Shown here: positions 19,501-31,246 of the stretch, piece after piece | Numbering within the stretch: position 1 is the first letter of the stretch | How the letters are laid out: every line of letters starts with the position of its first letter | Assembly: GCA_030068145.1 (NCBI GenBank) | Contig: JAPJBO010000274.1 | Location: forward strand, 62,001 to 126,000 | DNA: 64,000 bases | Source: Diplonema papillatum | Taxonomy: Eukaryota; Euglenozoa; Diplonemea; Diplonemida; Diplonemidae | Direction of reading: 5' to 3' | Notes under the pieces: generated by a model | Database searches by the model: none | What the model was told of the DNA's origin: nothing | The model's input: only the letters and a program-made list of their open reading frames with translations | Made by a program: the position numbers and the translations under genes

Positions 19501-21194
19501 GATTGCGGCTTTCGGAAAATGTGCAAACGGATCTTTGCCAAGAGGCTTTTCGCGTTGTTGTGCAGATGCTTTGAGCTACATTCGTGTCTAGGTTTCCGTA
19601 CGTCTTCTTAAACCATGATTAAGTGCGCAAATGGTGTCAGCCGAAGCTGGAAACACTCGGAGGTGCCGCGGTGTTTATTTCGACGACGGCTGGAGGCGGA
19701 GAATCAATACTACAAATGCTGGCCGCATCCGCCCATATCACCCGGACATACTTGCCGCTCGCGTGGGCTACACGCATATTCCTCTGTGAGATTTTATACC
19801 CAGCGGGCTCCTCGGCAGGATTTCCTCCTAAAACCCCGGAATTTCAAGCGAACCTTAACTCTAAAAAAGTCAAAAAGATGGAGGTTTGGGCCGAAATATG
19901 CTGGCAAAGTAAGGTGTTGTACCGGTACCCTCAAAACACGTATTAGCAGGCCACGTAGGGCCACTGTTCGGGTGTTGCATGGGTTCAGAAAATCGGAATA
20001 GCTTTCTCTGGACTGTTCCTAGACTTTCTCTATTATTCACGGTTGGCAGATAATCACGATTATTACCTATTATTAGATTTCCGAAATCCGCCCCAAATTA
20101 TTAGATTTTATTAGAAATCCACTAATTTATTAATGAATCCTTGTTTGACAAGAGCGGGAACGAAGGCGCAAATGTGCCCTTCCCTCTTTTCTTTTCTTTC
20201 CTTTTTCTCGAACACCTCTTTTCGAGGTCGTTTCCTTGCGGCAGAACCGACCATTCTTTTCCGATCTGGCGCTGCGAGGGCCGGGCAACTCTGCGGTTAA
20301 CGGTGGTGGCCCGCAATGGAACAGACATACGCACGACAGAAATCGATGAGCCAGCACCCGAGTTGCGGGCAGCAGGGGGACGGAACGTCAAAGAAAGAGG
20401 GTGAATCATAAGATCGATAGACAAAGCGACGAAGAGAAAGAGAGAGGAGGGAGAGACACGAATTGCGGGGAGGAGGAGGGGCTAGACTGTTTCGTGTCTT
20501 AGGGTGCCATAGTATCGAGTCTTAACACTCCGGGGGATTGTCAAGTCGCCGGTCGACCATTGAGGCGGGTCTTTTTAGTTAGTAGGGGAAGCAAGGTGTT
20601 GCGGTGATCTCCGCCGGGTTTGGTGGGTTCCCCTTTTCTGCCGTTTGCACGCATTTTTCGTATGTACACGTCCAGCTTCATTTTTTCAGCAGCCACCGAT
20701 TGCCGTGTCCTTTCTGATGTCTGGAGACTTTGCTTATTTTTGCTTTGCTTGGGGGGGGGTTTGTTCACTTTTGCGGCGACCCTTTTTCCCCTCGACACTT
20801 GTATTGTTGTTTCCTCGTCTCTTCTTTTCGGAGAGTATCCCTCTTCTCCCGTTCTCCGTTCACCCCGTAGATACACGTTTCTCATAACAACCCGGTGGCA
20901 ACACCGGCTGGTACTTGTTGAAGGGTTGGTTTTTCCTCCATCGAGGTGACGATTGATGTGCCGTAGAAACTTTGGCAGGGCTGGACCATGACGGTGAGGA
21001 CGGTGGCACTTTCTGTGCCCCTGCAATCCTGCCGTTAATAGCCAACGTTGTTGCGTATCGCCGTGTACCTGATGATGAAGAACGAAGCACGGAAAAAGTA
21101 GCAGCTCACGACTTCCAACACGTGGAGTATGCCAAAGTGAGGCCTGCAGATCCCCGGAGTGGGGTAAAGCGGTGCGAAAACGTAACAACGCACC
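19501..21194. other. Gene-poor stretch
   Basis: 19640-19720 holds a diverged fragment of the GTTGAACGC repeat family. 20040-20140 is AT-rich with repeated TTATTAGATTT. The remainder contains open frames on both strands with no recognised domain and no consistent codon bias. Confidence 0.4.
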
Positions 21195-21403
21195 GGAACT
21201 GCCTAAGCAGCGAGATACCTTCGAACGGCGTAAGATACTACACACAGGCTCGTGTAAGCGGAAGGGAACTGCCTAAGCAGCGATACCTTTTCGAACGGCG
21301 TAAGATACTACACACAGGCTCGTGTAAGCGGAAAGGAACTGCCTAAGCAGCGATACCTTTTCGAACGGCAACCTCTAAGATACCACAGGCTCGTGTAAGA
21401 AGA
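21195..21403. repeat. 70-bp tandem repeat, three copies
   Basis: Units begin GGAACTGCCTAAGCAGCGA at 21195, 21265 and 21335, exactly 70 bp apart, and contain CGAACGGCGTAAGATACTAC and CAGGCTCGTGTAAGCGG. The third copy is altered in its middle. Confidence 0.95.
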
Positions 21404-21964
21404 GAGCCCTTCGTGAAGGCAAGGCGCCGTGCCTGGCCCGATGGGCCGAAAGGCGCCGCCCCCTTTCCTACTCCACGCTCCCGGATTCTGGATCAGGAAC
21501 GTCCACGAGCGACCGATCTCTGGAAATGCCTTTTCCTAACCGTCTGCTGAACTCTTTGGCGGAGTTTTAAAGATCCGTGTCTTTATTTCGTTTTCGCTGA
21601 GGGTTTGCAACAAAGATCGCCGACACAACGGACACTTCTTTTTGGTTTCAAGACTTATTACTATTATTATTGTTACTTCGGCAAACCCGGGAAGGACACT
21701 ACTCAAGCTTCAAAGATCTGCACCTGCTAGTTCGCTTGTTGGCGGTCTTTGCAGCAGTTTTCTAGAGTGAACGTTCGCTTGAAACTCCGGTGTTTTAAAA
21801 ACTTCGGGCAACCTTTGGGAATATGGGAAGATATCCTTTGTGTGCTGCGTGTTCTTTAGGGCGGTGGGTTACACGAGGTAAGAGAATCAGTGTGTACCAT
21901 TGCCGTTGATCGTGGGTGGTTTCGGCCATTATCCACATATCTTACTTACGGTAGGCCCTCCTTT

Positions 21965-22170
21965 TTTATTGTGTTTGTATAAGCACATGCTTTGTTGGAA
22001 GTACTTGAGGAGGCTGCCAGTTGCGAATTCTCAAAGAAGGTTAAGTGCTGACCCACACGAAACACAGGTAAATCTGGGTTCAGTGGCGGGCGGAAGCGTT
22101 CACCAAAAAGACCCACTTTGTAGTAGCATTCTTTCAGCCTCCTTCGGAGTAAGCCCAAGGCAGCTCAAGT
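21965..22170 (-). repeat. Dispersed GTTGAACGC repeat, reverse copy
   Basis: Reverse complement of the 10870-11090 element, diverged, with ACCCACTTTGTAGTAG, CACACGAAACACAGGTAAAT and CTTGAGGAGGCTGCCAGTTG. Just beyond it a GGCGGYTAGCGAAAC motif occurs at 22178, 22267 and 22440, roughly at multiples of 87 bp. Confidence 0.7.
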
Positions 22171-23065
22171 ATTTTTGGCGGTTAGCGAAACAGGGGGGGG
22201 ACGACTAAGTGGCTAACCATGTCCGGGACTGTTTCCGACCGACGCCAAGCTTCTTCTTTTGGTGCTATTGGCGGCTAGCGAAACGGGGGATTGCAAGAAC
22301 ATGCATGGATGTGTGCTCAACACCGCACTGGTCCCGTCTGCGCCATGTTTCGGTCCTTTAAGCCACGGGCACATAAGGCGGACCATCATCAGCGCGGAAC
22401 TTGAGTGTCTGCAGACAGGACAGCGGTGTGAGTCTGGTTTTGGCCGCTAGCAAAACAGAGGGGGGCACGCCTGGGTCGCGGCACCCCGGACTTTTTGGGT
22501 GGCGAATCCCAAGTTGCCCGGATGAAGCGGCGCCCAACGCAGGCATACCCCGGGGTGGGACTTGCACACCGATGAACGAAGTAACGGGCCGGCCACCGCG
22601 TACTCTTGGGGAGACTACCGCAAAATCGATCGAGGGGAGCGAGGTCGGGAGCAAGGAAGAGGGAGGAATTGCCTGTCTTGTTTTAGGGAGGAATTGCTTG
22701 TCTTGTTTTTTTTTCCAATTCCAAATCCTTAAGTTTCGGAATCGTCCCCTTCCAACCTTGCTTCTGAAGCAAGTGGACTTCAAACCCTCAGGACTTGTCG
22801 CCCAATACCTCTTGTCTCTCTTTAGGTCCTCACTCGACCCCCTTAGACGCACCGAAGGTGCTCAAACAAGTTTGCTAGAAAGAACGGGGAGATCTGTATC
22901 TATCACTGAATCGTAGAACGTGCAATGGGACCGAGCTAGCCCAAGCAAATAGGACCAGCGAAAGGCGAAACCGCCCTTCACTGTGTGGGATAGTGAGAGG
23001 TCTACTACCTTTCGTGAAGCCGCCACGTCTTACACAGAGATGGGCAAGCTTGTGTGGGCTGGAGA
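22171..23065. other. No recognised gene
   Basis: Apart from the three spaced GGCGGYTAGCGAAAC motifs and a short repeat at 22293-22330 related to 3748-3786, nothing is recognisable. Confidence 0.4.
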
Positions 23066-23205
23066 AAAGAATGGTTAAGTTACAGCTCTTGGCACGAGAA
23101 AAAGGCGCTTCTATTCTCGTGTTTTCTTTTCTCACGAAGAAGGGACCGACGCCGCATTCGTGAGTCGGCGGTGAGTACGTCAAGGGGTCTATTTAACTGT
23201 TCCTT
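23066..23205. mobile_element. MITE-like repeat, diverged copy
   Basis: AAGAATGGTTAAGTTACAGC, CTCACGAAG, a GACGCCGCATTCG...GAGTCGGC core and GGGGTCTATTTAACTGTTCC follow the order seen at 9837-10000 with many substitutions. Confidence 0.55.
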
Positions 23206-24959
23206 GCAATGCTTGCAAATACCTTCCAGAAGAAATGCGTCGTGGTTTGCTTTATTATTTTACTTGTTAGTTGTTGACAACCTTTTTGTATTGAGGTGTC
23301 ATTCAGATGTAAATCTCTTCGGCTTTAGCCAACCAACTTTCGTTAACCATTGAGTTCTTTTGAGTACATGAACCACATGGATTAGCATGCACTCGTCAAA
23401 TCTTGTAAAGCAGCGGCTGCCAAAACTTGCCGTGACACCCGAAATGGGAACAAAAAGAACATGCCGGGGGTCTGAAACGATCTGCTTTTTCGGCAAGCCG
23501 CAGGTTGGCTGCGTGCACCTTCTGGGACAAGCACGCCGCGGGAGGCAAGGAGGGAGACATGCATTCCGAAGAAATCGAAGAGAATGCAAGGGGTGAAGCC
23601 CCACACCCGTCGCGAAAAGTGTTGGGCTGATTGTTGATTGGGAAGCGCGCGCCGGTCGACGATGTCGTATTCGAGCCGACCGGAACCTGAGCACTGGACT
23701 GCCCGCTGCTCTTGTTTTAATCACGGTATCGAACACAGGATATTAGCTTCATTTTGCCTCAGTTTTCCAAATTCCGTCTCAATGGCCAATTTGCTTTCCC
23801 CGCTCTGAAATCGAGAAGCCTTTGTTTAGGCCACCCGAACCTTCCAAAAGGGGGGGCTCCGCCCCCCGGCAAGCGGTACAGTACATTCAGGTGGAGAAAC
23901 AGTTTGCACTTCTCAGTCCGTTTGTCGCGTAAAACATACGACCAACGTACTGGTGGCACTGTTTGCCACCTATGTGACCCTCGCCCCGCTCCCCCGGGTG
24001 CACACTCCTGAAGCCAACACCATTTCAAATTCATCCACCACTCAGATACTACGGTAAATCATTGGCAGGAGAAGATGCAGACCGGAGATCACACGGAACA
24101 AGGCACTTGTGTCAACTCGGAGAGAATCTGTCAAGAATTCCGGGCTGCTTCTGAGCCTCGACTCTCTCACTCTCAGCACCCGCGGCAGCCCCAAACTTCT
24201 GCCAGCCAGTCCACCATGCCCAGCGACGACCCACCGATGGCCAGCCCCTGACCGCCAGCCCAGCCCTTGACCGCCAGCCAGCTTCCTGGCACAGCTGGCC
24301 TAACCCACGCCTCCACTGGACCCCCACCACTTTTTTCATCGAAGGTCGTTTTTTGCACTTTTTTTTTTTTTGAGCCGCCCGGATTTCCAGATTCCGTCAG
24401 CTGACAGAATTTGGAATGGGAAGGTAATGCCCTGAATCCAGTGCATAATACAGAGACGTGATTTTGGCCGAAAACGGGTGTTTTGCGCATCTGGACGTTT
24501 TTTGGCCTGAAGGCTTCGTATTCGGGCACAGCGGGAGGCACAGCTCTTGGGGTCATGGGTCGTTTCGGTTTCGGGTGGTGCGAGCGTGAGGCGTGTCGGT
24601 ACGATGGTGTGTGAGCAGTATTCCTATGCGGTATCGAACAGAGCAGCTCAGCATACACGCCCAAGCGGCGCCAAGCAGAACCTGCCCGACTCAAGGGAAG
24701 ACGCGCCGCCGTGCGCCAGACCACGACAAACGAGCTGAAACAGCGAAAAGAGCGATACTGCACAAGCAAGAGGGATCCGCAAGACAGAGACTGACGACAA
24801 GTTGGCGCCACGGATCCTCTGTGTGCGGTCGACGACATACGTCGGTGTCGTGTCGGGCAACCTTGCTTGTTTGCTTGCCTACGTTTCTAGAGCTTTTAAC
24901 TGAAAAAAAAAAATGAAACAGGGTAAAATCAAGTGGGGAATCGATCAACCGGCACGAAT
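23206..24959. other. No recognised gene
   Basis: It contains the second copy (23335-23440) of the AGTTCTTTTGAGTACAT...GCAGCGGCTGCC repeat and CCGCCAGCC-type short repeats at 24210-24300. A minus-strand frame of 221 codons at 24173-24838 has no recognisable domain and a composition unlike the named genes, so I do not call it. Confidence 0.4.
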
Positions 24960-25080
24960 AACCTTTGCCTAAGCACCTGCGCTGTAGGCAATACTCGGGG
25001 AGACCGCCAGTTGCAAAGTCTCAAAGCAATGTGATGTGGCCCACACGAAACACTGGGTAAGCGTTCTACAAAAGAACCAA
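24960..25080 (-). repeat. Dispersed GTTGAACGC repeat, reverse partial copy
   Basis: TAAGCACCTGCGCTGTAGG, CCGCCAGTTGCAAAGTCTC and CCCACACGAAACACTGGGTA match the reverse complement of 10870-11090. Confidence 0.6.
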
Positions 25081-26419
25081 CTTGTAGTTGGGGGTGTGTT
25101 TGATGAGAATCATCACTCCGTCGCCATAAGCACGGGGCGGCTCCTCCGAGTATTTGTAGGGTATAGCAGGCAGGTACTTCCAAAGCCCGGTTGACCGTTG
25201 GAGAAGCTCGGGGTGGGAAGAGGTTGGAGGGGGACCGGAACGAATGCGGTTTGTTTTAGAGTTAAAGTTCGCTTGAAATGTAGAGTTTTGTTATTTTGCT
25301 TTTTATTTTTGACAATAACAATGCTTACTTACAACGCCTTCGTGCCTTTCAGTGACGGGCATTTTTAGGAGGGGGGTTCATTTTTCGTTTTTTCCTGCTA
25401 TGCAGGACTGGATGGTGCCTATAGAGTGGCTGCTTTTCGCTAAAAAGAGGGATGATATCGCTTGTGTCGGGTGATGTGCCATACGATGCTGGGGGGAATC
25501 GTAGTTTGGAGTTTAAGCAGAACTTTGCCTCCCTGCATGCATCATGGTTCTTGTGATCCAGGTGCTACATGATCAAGGTTGTGACTACGTGTGACGAAAT
25601 CGCGCATTGCAGACATATTGAATAGCGGAACCTGCCTGAGTGTCAGCAGACAGGACAGCTCTGTGAGGCTCCCCGCGGGTACAGCGCTGTGAGGCTCCCC
25701 GCGGGTGTTCGAAGCCTAAATGTAAACACAAGACGGCTAGTCGACCAGATACAGGAAACTGATGGGACAACTGAGCTGACAAGGTTGCTCCGAAGCAAGA
25801 GGTAACCAGCATGCAAAGCTCGAGTCGGATAGCACAGAGCCACAACCCGTGTCTGCTCTGCCGCCTCAGGTTGACCGTCCGCCAGCTCGTGTTCAGCGGA
25901 AGACGCCCATATCCTTTGCATGGGAAATCGGTAGTCACATGACCCGCAGGCACGTGGCTCTGCAGCACCGCGCGAGCGTGCGATGCTTGAGCCACACCCT
26001 TGGCCGGATCTAGCTAATGCCCCAGGCGAGAAGAAGAAAGGAACCAGCAGATTTGATGCGTGAGACTGCCTCGAATTTAAGAAGCCGGCATAGCTGTTTG
26101 TGCGCTTGCCTTCAAGCGCAAAAAGCCCTTGCGAAAAGGCCACTCCGCAACTCGCAAGGGGAGGTGGGGTCACTCACCCTGCCGCCTTCCGCGCGTGAAC
26201 ACAGCATTTCGAGCTAAGTACCGGATTTGTGCGCCTGCCAATACGTTGCATCGTTTCCCAAAACGCTTGCAACGGTCTTTTTTTGACCGACCACACTGTT
26301 GTTAGAGCAACCCGACGAAACTTGAGTCGAGGACATGCACGCCTGCGCGAAGAAAAAGAGAGAAGAATTGAGGTTGAGTTGCTGTTGGTGGCCGGCTGAC
26401 AATATTCGGAAGTTGCACA
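25081..26419. other. No recognised gene
   Basis: 25800-25862 is the second copy of the 10070-10135 repeat. A GTGAGGCTCCCCGCGGGT unit is duplicated at about 25652-25705. CCAAAACGCTTGCAACGGTC near 26258 resembles CTAAAACGCTCCCAACGGTC in the plus-strand exon at 42684 and may be a decayed exon copy. Nothing else is seen. Confidence 0.4.
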
Positions 26420-26835
26420 GAGGAAACAGGGGATGTCGCCCGATGTTTATTTCGGCGGAGGCTAGGGGAGAGGAAGATCCACCCACAGTTTGGGCTACTT
26501 TTCGTTGAACGCCCAGTTTCTTTCTGATGTTTTCGAGTGAAAGTTTGCTTGGAACATTTTGTGTGGGATATACGCGCACGTGTCGTTAGTGGGGAGTCAT
26601 CACCACACTATGCCAGCCCTTTCGCTACGTGGTACCGGAGGATCATATTTGCCGCAGCTGTCTGGGCGCTACTCGTGACGGTTGAAAAACGAAGCACGCG
26701 ATCAGCATCACTGATGGTGAAGACCATCAGTGACGCAGCCTCGCTCTCGTCCTTTCTAACCGTCTCTGCTGAAAATCCTCGATGTAGCTGCTTGGGAGGA
26801 AATATAGGGCAAATACAAACACAACCTGATGCAGT

Positions 26836-27010
26836 CTTCGCTTACGCCACTGTGTGTTGCTTTTTAACTCAGGAATTTATTCCCTGTTGTGTTAGCGTGT
26901 CTTGTCGTAAACGGGTAGACCAGCATGACCTCACGCCCGTTCAACACGTATTCGGTATCGGTTCTTTGTCTGGCAGTTTCGTCGAGCATTTCCTTCCGCT
27001 GGCGCTATGT
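26836..27010 (+). repeat. Dispersed repeat TTCGCTTAC...CATTTCCTTCC, copy 2
   Basis: Same ordered landmarks as 17625-17830, including GACCTCACGCCCGTTCAACA and CGGTTCTTTGTCTGGCAG. Confidence 0.7.
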
Positions 27011-27183
27011 AAGAGCGCACGGCACCTCTCTCAACGCACCACGGCCTGATTTTTTAGAGCTAGAGCTCGCTTCTTGTTTGAGGTGTCCTTTGCTCCTAGA
27101 CCCGTTTGCTCGGGTTCTGCCGTGCCAAATGTGGTGCGTTGCTATCATGCAGCAAGGGTTTCCCACTGCCCTTGCTGAGACAA

Positions 27184-27350
27184 AAAGAATAGTTGAGTTG
27201 CAGCTCTTGACAAAGATAGATTTATTCTTCGCTTTTTCTCACGAACGGGGGGGTCGGTCCTGCTTTTGGCTTTGTAGGTTCTCCCGACTCCCCAATTCGT
27301 GGTCAGCACAAACTCAAGAGGTCTAGTCAACTATTCCCTGCAGTATTGGC
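27184..27350. mobile_element. MITE-like repeat with AATAGTTGA ends, full-length copy
   Basis: It starts AGAATAGTTGAGTTGCAGC and ends CTAGTCAACTATTCCCTGCA, with CTCACGAACGGGG, GGTCGGTCCTGC, CCGACTCCCC and CAGCACAAACTCAAGAGGTC between. It is the closest relative of 9837-10000. A 20-nt A run follows at 27360. Confidence 0.75.
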
Positions 27351-27622
27351 ATACTTTCAAAAAAAAAAAAAAAAAAAAAGATCCCGGTGGTTGGTGTGGT
27401 CGGTATAGCCAGGGAGAACTACGGGGGAACTACGGGGAACTGACCTAGGGGTGTCTTTTTTTTTGTAGTGGACTTTTTCAAACGCCACGCACCGGCGCCA
27501 AACCGGGAGCTTTGGAGTGAGCAAAACGGTTCCTCTTGCTTGGGCTTTCCACAGAAGGGCCAAGCCTTTTGAAAAATGGAGCCTTCGGGGTGTCGGGGGT
27601 GGTGCTTTCGTGACGCCGTGGC

Positions 27623-27949
27623 ATGAAGGATTCGTTGGAAAGTAGACTCGAACGCTATCGCAGGACTCGCAGAAGTCGGTTGGCTCACGCTTGCAGGAAC
27701 CTAAGTAAAGCTCGCTACCGGGCCCCCTTCAACGTTCCCCAAGAGGACTGTAGGAAAAGCACAGTTGCCACCATTGCGTGCTTGTACTGGTCCTTGAAAA
27801 TAATCGCGGATGGCAGAGGCCTGACCGATCGAGATCTGCAGAATATCTTGGACAGCCCACAGATAAAATTGGCAGCACGCAATCAAGGGTCCGGTGACAG
27901 ACGAAAATATGTGCTTGAGTCCAACTTGTCTGCATGGAAGGGAAGCTGA
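27623..27949 (+). CDS. Unrecognised 108-codon open frame
   Basis: Plus-strand frame from ATG at 27623 to TGA at 27949, containing KSTVATIACLYWSLKIIADG and LTDRDLQNILDSPQIKLAAR. It reads like a helical protein but GC3 is moderate and no family is recognised. It sits inside the segment 27360-29770, which looks like a composite mobile insertion, so it may be element-encoded. Minus-strand frames overlap it, so coding is not secure. Confidence 0.2.
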   Translation: MKDSLESRLERYRRTRRSRLAHACRNLSKARYRAPFNVPQEDCRKSTVATIACLYWSLKIIADGRGLTDRDLQNILDSPQIKLAARNQGSGDRRKYVLESNLSAWKGS

Positions 27950-27989
27950 TAAGAAGTTATTGTCTGCATGGAAGGGACGCTGACAAGAA

Positions 27990-29560
27990 GTTACTTCTTG
28001 ATAAACTGCATGCCTTCACCCGAAGCATGCCATTCAAGGCTAATGTTGTTGTCGGCAAACTGCTCTACGATCTCTGAACAGAAGGATGCAGAGCCCAAAG
28101 AACCCAAGGCTTTGCCGTGTCCGAAGTCTCCCTCTCGCCAGCGAAAGAAGCAAACAAGCCAGAGCCTCTCCTTGCGCGCCATTCCGACACTCCAATCCCT
28201 CTTGGGTTTGGGCAAGAAGTTGATCTGCAATCACGTTCAGAAGCCCAGGTGGCGTTTGCATCAGCTCCTCTACTCCGTAAGCTCTCCGGAGATGGTACCT
28301 GCATTCCAACTCGTCCTCTTGGGATAGGCCAGTCGACGGCTGTATGCAAGTGGGCGGAAGTCCTGGGACTGCGAAGGCGTGACTACCCCACAAGAAGAAC
28401 TCGCTGTCTCTCTGTTCTGCCCCTGCCGCCATAGCCATCTTATCCTCGGCCAAGCACCAGTTTCTCCTCCTGCAACGCAACCTTGCCTTCAGCATGGCCA
28501 TTACTGGTTATCAACCTTGCTCCTCGCTCGGGTTGCCGTCTTCGACCGCGACCGCCTCTGATAGTTTGGGTTAGAATGCAAATAATCTGTGGCGATTTGC
28601 GGTGTCGCGGTTATCTCTTCGTACGTGATGTGTCATTCTTTCGCCTCTTTAGCTCGACTTGATCGTCGCGCTCAGGCGCGCGTTTGGTGCCTCGCTTCTT
28701 CTTCGATTGCTCGTCCAGGTTGCACCGGCGCTTTCACACGCCGCACTTCACTTTCTGGTGCCGTGGCACACCCGCTCACTCCACTTTTCGTGTTCCGTAG
28801 CGTTGAACACCGCCCATCTCGCCGCACGCTCCGCCCTTCCACCTCCACACGTAGGGAAAAGATCCATCCCCCACGCCTCGTCGCTGAACTCGTGCCGTCG
28901 TCAGCTGTGTCTCGAGCACTTCCATCCTCTCCGTACCACGGAAGATCGGCCTCATCTCGTACCCTGTGAGGCACGGCTGCCACCGTTCTCAGCGACCCTA
29001 TCTTCCCCAGTTTCCTGTCTGGCAGAAGCGGTCCGTCGCCGTTTCGCTCCAGCGCATCCCCGACGGTTTTTAAAAGTTTTGCGAGTACCCTCGCACGCAT
29101 GCTCAACGGTGTCCCGTCCGTCGTCGCTACGACACTGCCCGGAAGATCTAGTTTGGTGCACACTTCAAAGTCGACGGCGAGCTCTGCCATCGAGACGTCA
29201 CCCACCACCGACCAGCACATCCCATCCAGCCAATACTGCAGCGCCCGGAACCACCTCTCTCCTCCGACCGCCGCGAAGGTCTGCGGTCCCGCGATCGCTT
29301 CGAACCCCGGCCGGCGCGGGGCTGTCACTACCTGTCAAACCGTGACTCGCAGTCTGTCCTTCCTTCTCATCCAATTCCTTCCTCTTCGGGGCACGCATAG
29401 CACATGGCCGCTCTGCGCAAGTTGGGCCGTAATACTGCACCTTTGTAGCTCTTCCGCCCCACCTTCGCCAGGGCCGACTGCAGAAAGTGGTCGCCACAAA
29501 GGAATTACCCCCCGAAATTCACCGATTTTGGCCTGGACCAGGTAGCTTGTCTCCTGGGGT
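27990..29560 (-). mobile_element. Degenerate LINE-family remnant (minus-strand copy)
   Basis: Reverse-orientation relative of 6664-8335. The head at 29300-29560 (TGGCGACCACTTTC, GCGCAGAGCGGCC, GAAGGAAGGACAGACTG when reversed) and the tail at 28000-28640 match, while the interior encodes a different ORF2 piece. So both copies derive from one element family by different internal deletions. Confidence 0.7.
28672..29328 (-). pseudogene. ORF2 fragment upstream of RNase H, from a LINE relative
   Basis: About 218 minus-strand codons. WFRALQYWLDGMCWSVVGDV then SMAELAVDFEVCTKLDLP aligns with MWMAFTDWLRQVKW...ISFIELAVEFEMHTGQRLP in the intact LINE ORF2 at 57833-63625, where it lies just before RNase H. 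The match is too long and ordered for chance. Neither the catalytic RT nor the RNase H residues are present. The sequence ends in a basic tail (EEEARHQTRA) at a stop near 28672. Confidence 0.65.
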
Positions 29561-29689
29561 CTTTGATCTTGATACGCTCGAATTACCCGAAATTGTCCAT
29601 TTTTTGCGACGAAAAAGTGCAAAGTAGCTTAGAAATGCTCTCCAGGACCCAAGGCTGCATTCCTGAAGCACTCAGCAAAAAAGCAAGAA

Positions 29690-29850
29690 ACGAAAAAAAA
29701 AAAGACACCCCCCCCCCATGTTGAACTACGGGGGAACTACGGGGAACTGGCCCACCGACCACACCAGTGGTGGTTTCTTCTCACGAAAGGGGAAGGGGGT
29801 CGGTCCTGCCATAATGTACGTCAGCTTTCCCGACTCCGCATTTGCAGCCA
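29690..29850. repeat. Right edge of the 27.4-29.8 kb composite
   Basis: AAAAAAAGACACCCC, GAACTACGGGGGAACTACGG and ACCGACCACACC occur here; the left edge at 27360-27460 has the first and third motifs in inverted form and the second in direct form. A partial MITE (CTCACGAAAGGGG) follows at 29779. Confidence 0.5.
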
Positions 29851-30676
29851 AAAATCAAGAAGTCAACTACCAACAAGATTTCAAAAGCCAAGAAACCGAT
29901 TATAGCAGTCGGACTTCTCCGAAACAAAGTACAAGTTGGAGACTGCAACACTACCTATAGGAACACCCAGAAAATCTTCTTTGACACACTTTTCTTTAAC
30001 GCCTTACGGGGATCGCCATTCTGTTACGCTGCGGGCTCCCTTCTTTTTGGCTGCGCGGCCTACGGCGGCGGCTGGCGCATGAAGTATGATGAAAAAGAAC
30101 CCGCGGTGCGTTGGGAAAAATTTCCAAGCTGTGAGGCACGGACTTTCTTGTCGAACGCTTGCACTTACCGTGTTGCACCTTTCTGAGGTTTCGCAACTGG
30201 CGGCCTTCTCGAGTATTTCCTACAAACCAAGATCCAGGTGCGTCTTTAAAGAAGAAAGAAAAGAGGGGGATCTTGTTGAATGTTTGAGCAGTGCTGTCTG
30301 CCTTTCATGCACGTTTGATGCTAGCGAGGTGGGTACATACGAAAAAGAGAAAAGTGGAAAAGGGGAAGGAAGCGCAAAGACTCCTTCTGTTGGCGAACAA
30401 ACCCACTAGGGGCTGGTCCATCTGTTGTTTCCTTTTTTTTTCCCACCCACACGCACCTCATCCGAATGCTGTCACGGCTTGACAATTTCTGCTGCCACCG
30501 CACTCGAATCGTTTGAATGCACTCCTCCCTTTTACTCCCGTGCCTGCGGGGATGAGACAACAACTACTACAAAAAAACACCCACGGTGTTGTGCACACCT
30601 CGTTCTGGGCCCGACGCATTAGATTCACGGTTAAACGAAGCTAGCACACACGGAGGTTCAGCACCTGCAGGGTCCC
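29851..30676. other. No recognised gene
   Basis: 30137-30240 is a partial GTTGAACGC repeat (CTTGTCGAACGCTTGCACT to TTTCCTACAAACC). 30622-30655 carries a short repeat shared with 18093. Nothing else is recognisable. Confidence 0.45.
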
Positions 30677-31056
30677 TAGGCATCGCGGGTCGAAGCCGCG
30701 GTGCGGGGCGGCCGGGGACGTGGTACAGGTTTGCGGTACGGCGAGGTCCAGCCTCAGAAGCTGGAGTTAAAGATCCGGGGTTAGGGTATCCCATAATGGA
30801 CCACTTATGGACCACTTCTGGACCACTTATGGACCACTTATGGACCACTTATGGACCACTTATGGACCACTCATGGACCACTCATGGACCACTTATGGAC
30901 CACTTAAGGACCACTCATGGATCACTCATGGACCACTTATGGACCACTTATGGACCACTTATGGACCACTTATGGACCACTTATGGACCACTTATGGACC
31001 ACTTATGGACCACTTATGGACCACTTATGGACCACTTATGGACCACTTATGCACCC
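30677..31056 (+). repeat. Hairpin segment plus 11-bp array, inverted copy of 1598-1830
   Basis: 30677-30785 is the near-exact reverse complement of 1735-1830 extended into the GGATACCC junction. 30797-31056 is then a run of about 23 GGACCACTTAT units, the reverse complement of the 11-bp unit at 1598-1704. The composite has therefore been copied as a block and the array lengthened here. Confidence 0.92.
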
Positions 31057-31071
31057 ACACGAGGCACGTGC

Positions 31072-31246
31072 TCAAGTCTTGGGCAGAACTTCTGTAGCAG
31101 CCTCCATGCTTGCATCTTCCTCAACCACTAAGTCGGGATCACTCGTGTAGTGTAAGTGGGTTTGCACTACGCACCAGCGGAAGGCGTGACCCGATGTGGC
31201 ACCCATCAGCATGCCGATGCCCAACGCCACAAGAGATGGTTTTCCG
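31072..31246 (-). CDS. C-terminal exon of a probable membrane protein, unrecognised
   Basis: On the minus strand an acceptor GGGTTTTCAG opens an exon encoding GKPSLVALGIGMLMGATSG (a likely transmembrane or re-entrant segment), then HAFRWCVVQTHLHYTSDPDL and an acidic tail ending ATEVLPKT and TGA at 31072. The exon starts with one base of a split codon. The stop lies only 16 bp from the 11-bp array, so the array occupies the 3' flank. Upstream exons are not resolved. No family recognised. Confidence 0.45.

Noticed and set aside
24173..24838. 221-codon minus-strand frame as a gene
   Set aside because: No domain, composition unlike the named genes, crosses a poly-A/T run and short CCGCCAGCC repeats, and has no splice or start support.
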